A stretch of 33,313 nt of DNA from an uncultured Oscillospiraceae bacterium (lineage in GTDB: Bacteria > Bacillota > Clostridia > Oscillospirales > Oscillospiraceae): the NCBI GenBank assembly GCA_910578735.1, contig CAJTSQ010000026.1:1-33313 (forward strand), given 5' to 3'. The translations under genes and the position numbers were made by a program. Below are positions 32,601 to 33,313 of the stretch, piece by piece. The notes beneath the pieces were generated by a model. The model did no database searches and was not told the DNA's origin. It saw only the letters and a list, made by a program, of their open reading frames with translations. Numbering within the stretch: position 1 is the first letter of the stretch; each line of letters opens with the position of its first letter.

Positions 32601-32805
32601 ACAGCAAGGCCTGCACAGCCTGCCGCACATCCATTGCACGCAGATCGGCCAAAATAACATCCGCCTCCGCGGCCAGAACGCTGTCCGGCGCGCCGCTCTC
32701 TGAAAAGGAGTGAGCAAAGCCCTCCAGAGGCGGCATCTCCTTCAGACACAGGGCCTCCTTGGGCTGACAGCCAACCAGGTAGAAACGAATCCCGCATTGA
32801 TACAT
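29656..32805 (-). CDS. Hybrid sensor histidine kinase with PAS domains and two receivers
   Basis: This soluble multi-domain kinase has no clear membrane segment in its 1049 residues. Order: a degenerate receiver-like domain (about 5-105; Asp54 is kept but the usual Lys-Pro near the end reads APL); two PAS domains (about 130-245 and 255-370); a further PAS-like region (about 385-515); HisKA with SNMSHDIRTPMNAI (His548); HATPase with N-box about 660-668, DTGIGM 700-705 and GTGLGM 730-735; receiver 1 (about 786-900, Asp840); receiver 2 (about 927-1048, Asp979, Lys1033). There is no HPt domain at the C-terminus and no output domain, so phosphate must pass to separate proteins. A GGGAGGAAAG site precedes the ATG. 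The promoter is divergent from that of tRNA-Ala. Signal and target are unknown. Confidence 0.93.
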   Translation of the reverse strand: MYQCGIRFYLVGCQPKEALCLKEMPPLEGFAHSFSESGAPDSVLAAEADVILADLRAMDVRQAVQALLSDRKEGAELILLAGQAQLPLDLLPQVQEVWTAPLAEEELRFQFLRWQRTYKLRRDYWQTSQFWETTINSVPNLVWYKSKDGVHEKVNDSFCRTVNKSKEQVQGQRHAYIWDVEFDDPACIESERIVMETRQTCVSEEIIQTGEGKRLLTTYKSPLYDLDGSVMGTVGVAIDVTQERAYEEEIISKNHTLETLFTTMDCGIMYHTLDGSRILSVNRAALKILGFESVEELIAAGFDTVAASVIEEDRERLRTCIQGLKKVDDSVSIEYRVRHREGRILHVMGNIKLVEEDGELFYQRFLLDCTAQKQREEQERLAAERRQMALIQALSIDFSLVCVFNLDDGTGQALRVGECEEEVLRGAFSGELQLEDCLGQYIRTCVYAEDQEMMQKACTRENLKQELSESGLYYANYRTFCKGEMRYFQMKVVCTGDWEDSRTIVLGFRNVDDETLKEMEKKTLLEDALYQANRASKAKSVFLSNMSHDIRTPMNAIVGFTTLAITSIDHKEQVKEYLKKILTSGNHLVSLINDVLDMSRIESGKMRLDETLCSLPDILHGLRSIVQADIQAKQLDLYIDAVDVINEEIYCDKLRLNQVLLNLLSNSIKYTGAGGVVSMRITEKPGAPEGCAAYEFSVKDTGIGMSEEFLSHIFEPFERERNTTISGIQGTGLGMAITKNIVDMMNGTISVKSKQEVGTEFVVQVTFRLGAGPKEPTVIQELKNCRALVVDDDFNTCDSVSYMLQQIGMRAEWTLSGREAVLRTRQAVMRGDSYSVYVIDWLMPDMNGVEVARRIRKETGEDVPIIILSAYDWSDIEDEAREAGVTAFCAKPLFLSELRHCLNSIVTTEEVVETSAGQDQRKPRKGHILLAEDNELNQEIAVAILEGAGFTTEVAENGQAAVDMLERSGPGHFDLVLMDVQMPVMDGYQATRVIRGLEDSALASIPILAMTANAFEEDKREALQAGMDGHIVKPINVNKLFETLDEILD

Positions 32806-32851
32806 AATTGCTTTCCTCCCGCATCGTGCAAAGGATTTGATTTATAGTACT

Positions 32852-32881
32852 ATAATAACAAACCTCACCACATCCTGTCAA
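32852..32881 (-). promoter_or_regulatory. Promoter of the hybrid kinase gene
   Basis: On the minus strand TTGACA (32876-32881) and TATTAT (32852-32857) are 18 bp apart, 47 bp from the start codon. Confidence 0.65.
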
Positions 32882-32936
32882 TATTATGCCTTACCAGGAT
32901 TGTATGCGGGAAAAAGAAAAAATTTGAATTTTATCA

Positions 32937-32965
32937 TTGACAAACAGTATGGTTTCTGGTAAGAT
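32937..32965 (+). promoter_or_regulatory. Promoter of tRNA-Ala
   Basis: TTGACA (32937-32942) and TAAGAT (32960-32965) are separated by 17 bp. The -10 ends 43 bp before the mature tRNA 5' end. Confidence 0.75.
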
Positions 32966-33008
32966 ATCACTTGCGCCGGATGAGGCCGATTATTTGGCGC
33001 TGTACTAT

Positions 33009-33084
<76 letters not shown>

Positions 33085-33100
33085 CCGGGAACCGGAAAAA

Positions 33101-33135
33101 GCTCGTTTTGATGAAAGTCAAAACGAGCCTTTTTT
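33101..33135 (+). terminator. Intrinsic terminator of the tRNA-Ala gene
   Basis: A perfect 11-bp stem (33101-33111 with 33118-33128, loop TGAAAG) is followed by C and six Ts. Confidence 0.92.
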
Positions 33136-33171
33136 ATTGTCTGGAGGTTGGACAAAATATGGACAGCATGA

Positions 33172-33313
33172 ATTTTGACTACTACTACAGCGACGAAAGA
33201 AAAGCATGCTATGTGTTACACATATTACCATGGCCTGACCCAGGTTTCCAATTGGGTGAGGCTTAAGTTTACTGCCATGAAACTCAAAAAGCTGGCAAGA
33301 TGGAAGACAAAGC
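33172..33313 (+). pseudogene. 3' remnant of a transposase gene (IS1182-like), continuing past the window
   Basis: After an in-frame stop at 33169 the frame encodes a tail with YYHGLTQVSNWVRLKFTAM followed by KLKKLARW. A C-terminus of the form GL..V..WVRLKFAAMNLKKLA is what I recall from IS1182-type DDE transposases. The 400 or so residues that should precede it are absent, because the terminator and tRNA gene lie directly upstream, so this is a 5'-deleted fragment. An overlapping frame starting at 33154 (MDSMNFDYYYSDER) has a GGAGG site but gives no recognisable protein and may reflect a frameshift in the same remnant. Confidence 0.45.

Overview
The window looks like chromosome from a high-GC, Gram-positive gut anaerobe of the Clostridia, probably an Oscillospiraceae member near Flavonifractor, Lawsonibacter or Intestinimonas. 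This rests on protein recognition and gene content (group B-type [FeFe] hydrogenase, ptb-buk butyrate genes, AGGAGG-type ribosome binding sites, TTGACA/TATAAT promoters), not on a database search.

Layout. (1) 1-1687 is the right end of an integrated mobile element: a large serine recombinase followed by a junction that cuts a host P-loop ATPase gene after about 98 codons. (2) 2.0-6.5 kb holds a siroheme nitrite/sulfite reductase and a three-gene ABC importer (lipoprotein, FecCD-type permease, ATPase). (3) 6.6-8.2 kb is a monomeric [FeFe] hydrogenase with its own consensus promoter and terminator. (4) 8.4-10.1 kb is an Lsa-like ABC-F ribosome protection gene behind a promoter, a six-residue leader peptide, alternative hairpins and an intrinsic terminator, which looks like a transcription attenuator. 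(5) 10.2-13.9 kb is an operon of a TGS/uridine-kinase-like nucleoside kinase, ptb and buk. (6) 14.0-16.4 kb has a DEDDh exonuclease convergent with glycerol kinase. (7) 16.5-21.5 kb is a chaperone pair: an HscC-like Hsp70 and a very large J-domain protein whose HPD motif reads HPE. (8) 21.5-23.2 kb is an AgrC-like sensor kinase without a partner regulator in view. (9) 23.4-29.6 kb is an F-type ATP synthase operon in the order a, c, b, (delta-alpha), gamma, beta, epsilon. (10) 29.6-33.3 kb has a large hybrid sensor kinase, tRNA-Ala(GGC), and the 3' remnant of a transposase gene.

The most unusual element is the ATP synthase. There is no separate delta gene. Instead the first ~78 residues of the alpha protein match the C-terminal, b-binding domain of delta, and the N-terminal helical domain of delta is absent. 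The c subunit also carries a signal peptide and a mixed ion-binding motif. Second is the ABC-F attenuator, and third the Hsp70/J-HPE pair.

The genes fit an energy-limited fermenter: the hydrogenase disposes of electrons, Ptb-Buk makes ATP from butyryl-CoA, the ATP synthase balances the ion gradient, and glycerol kinase feeds glycolysis.
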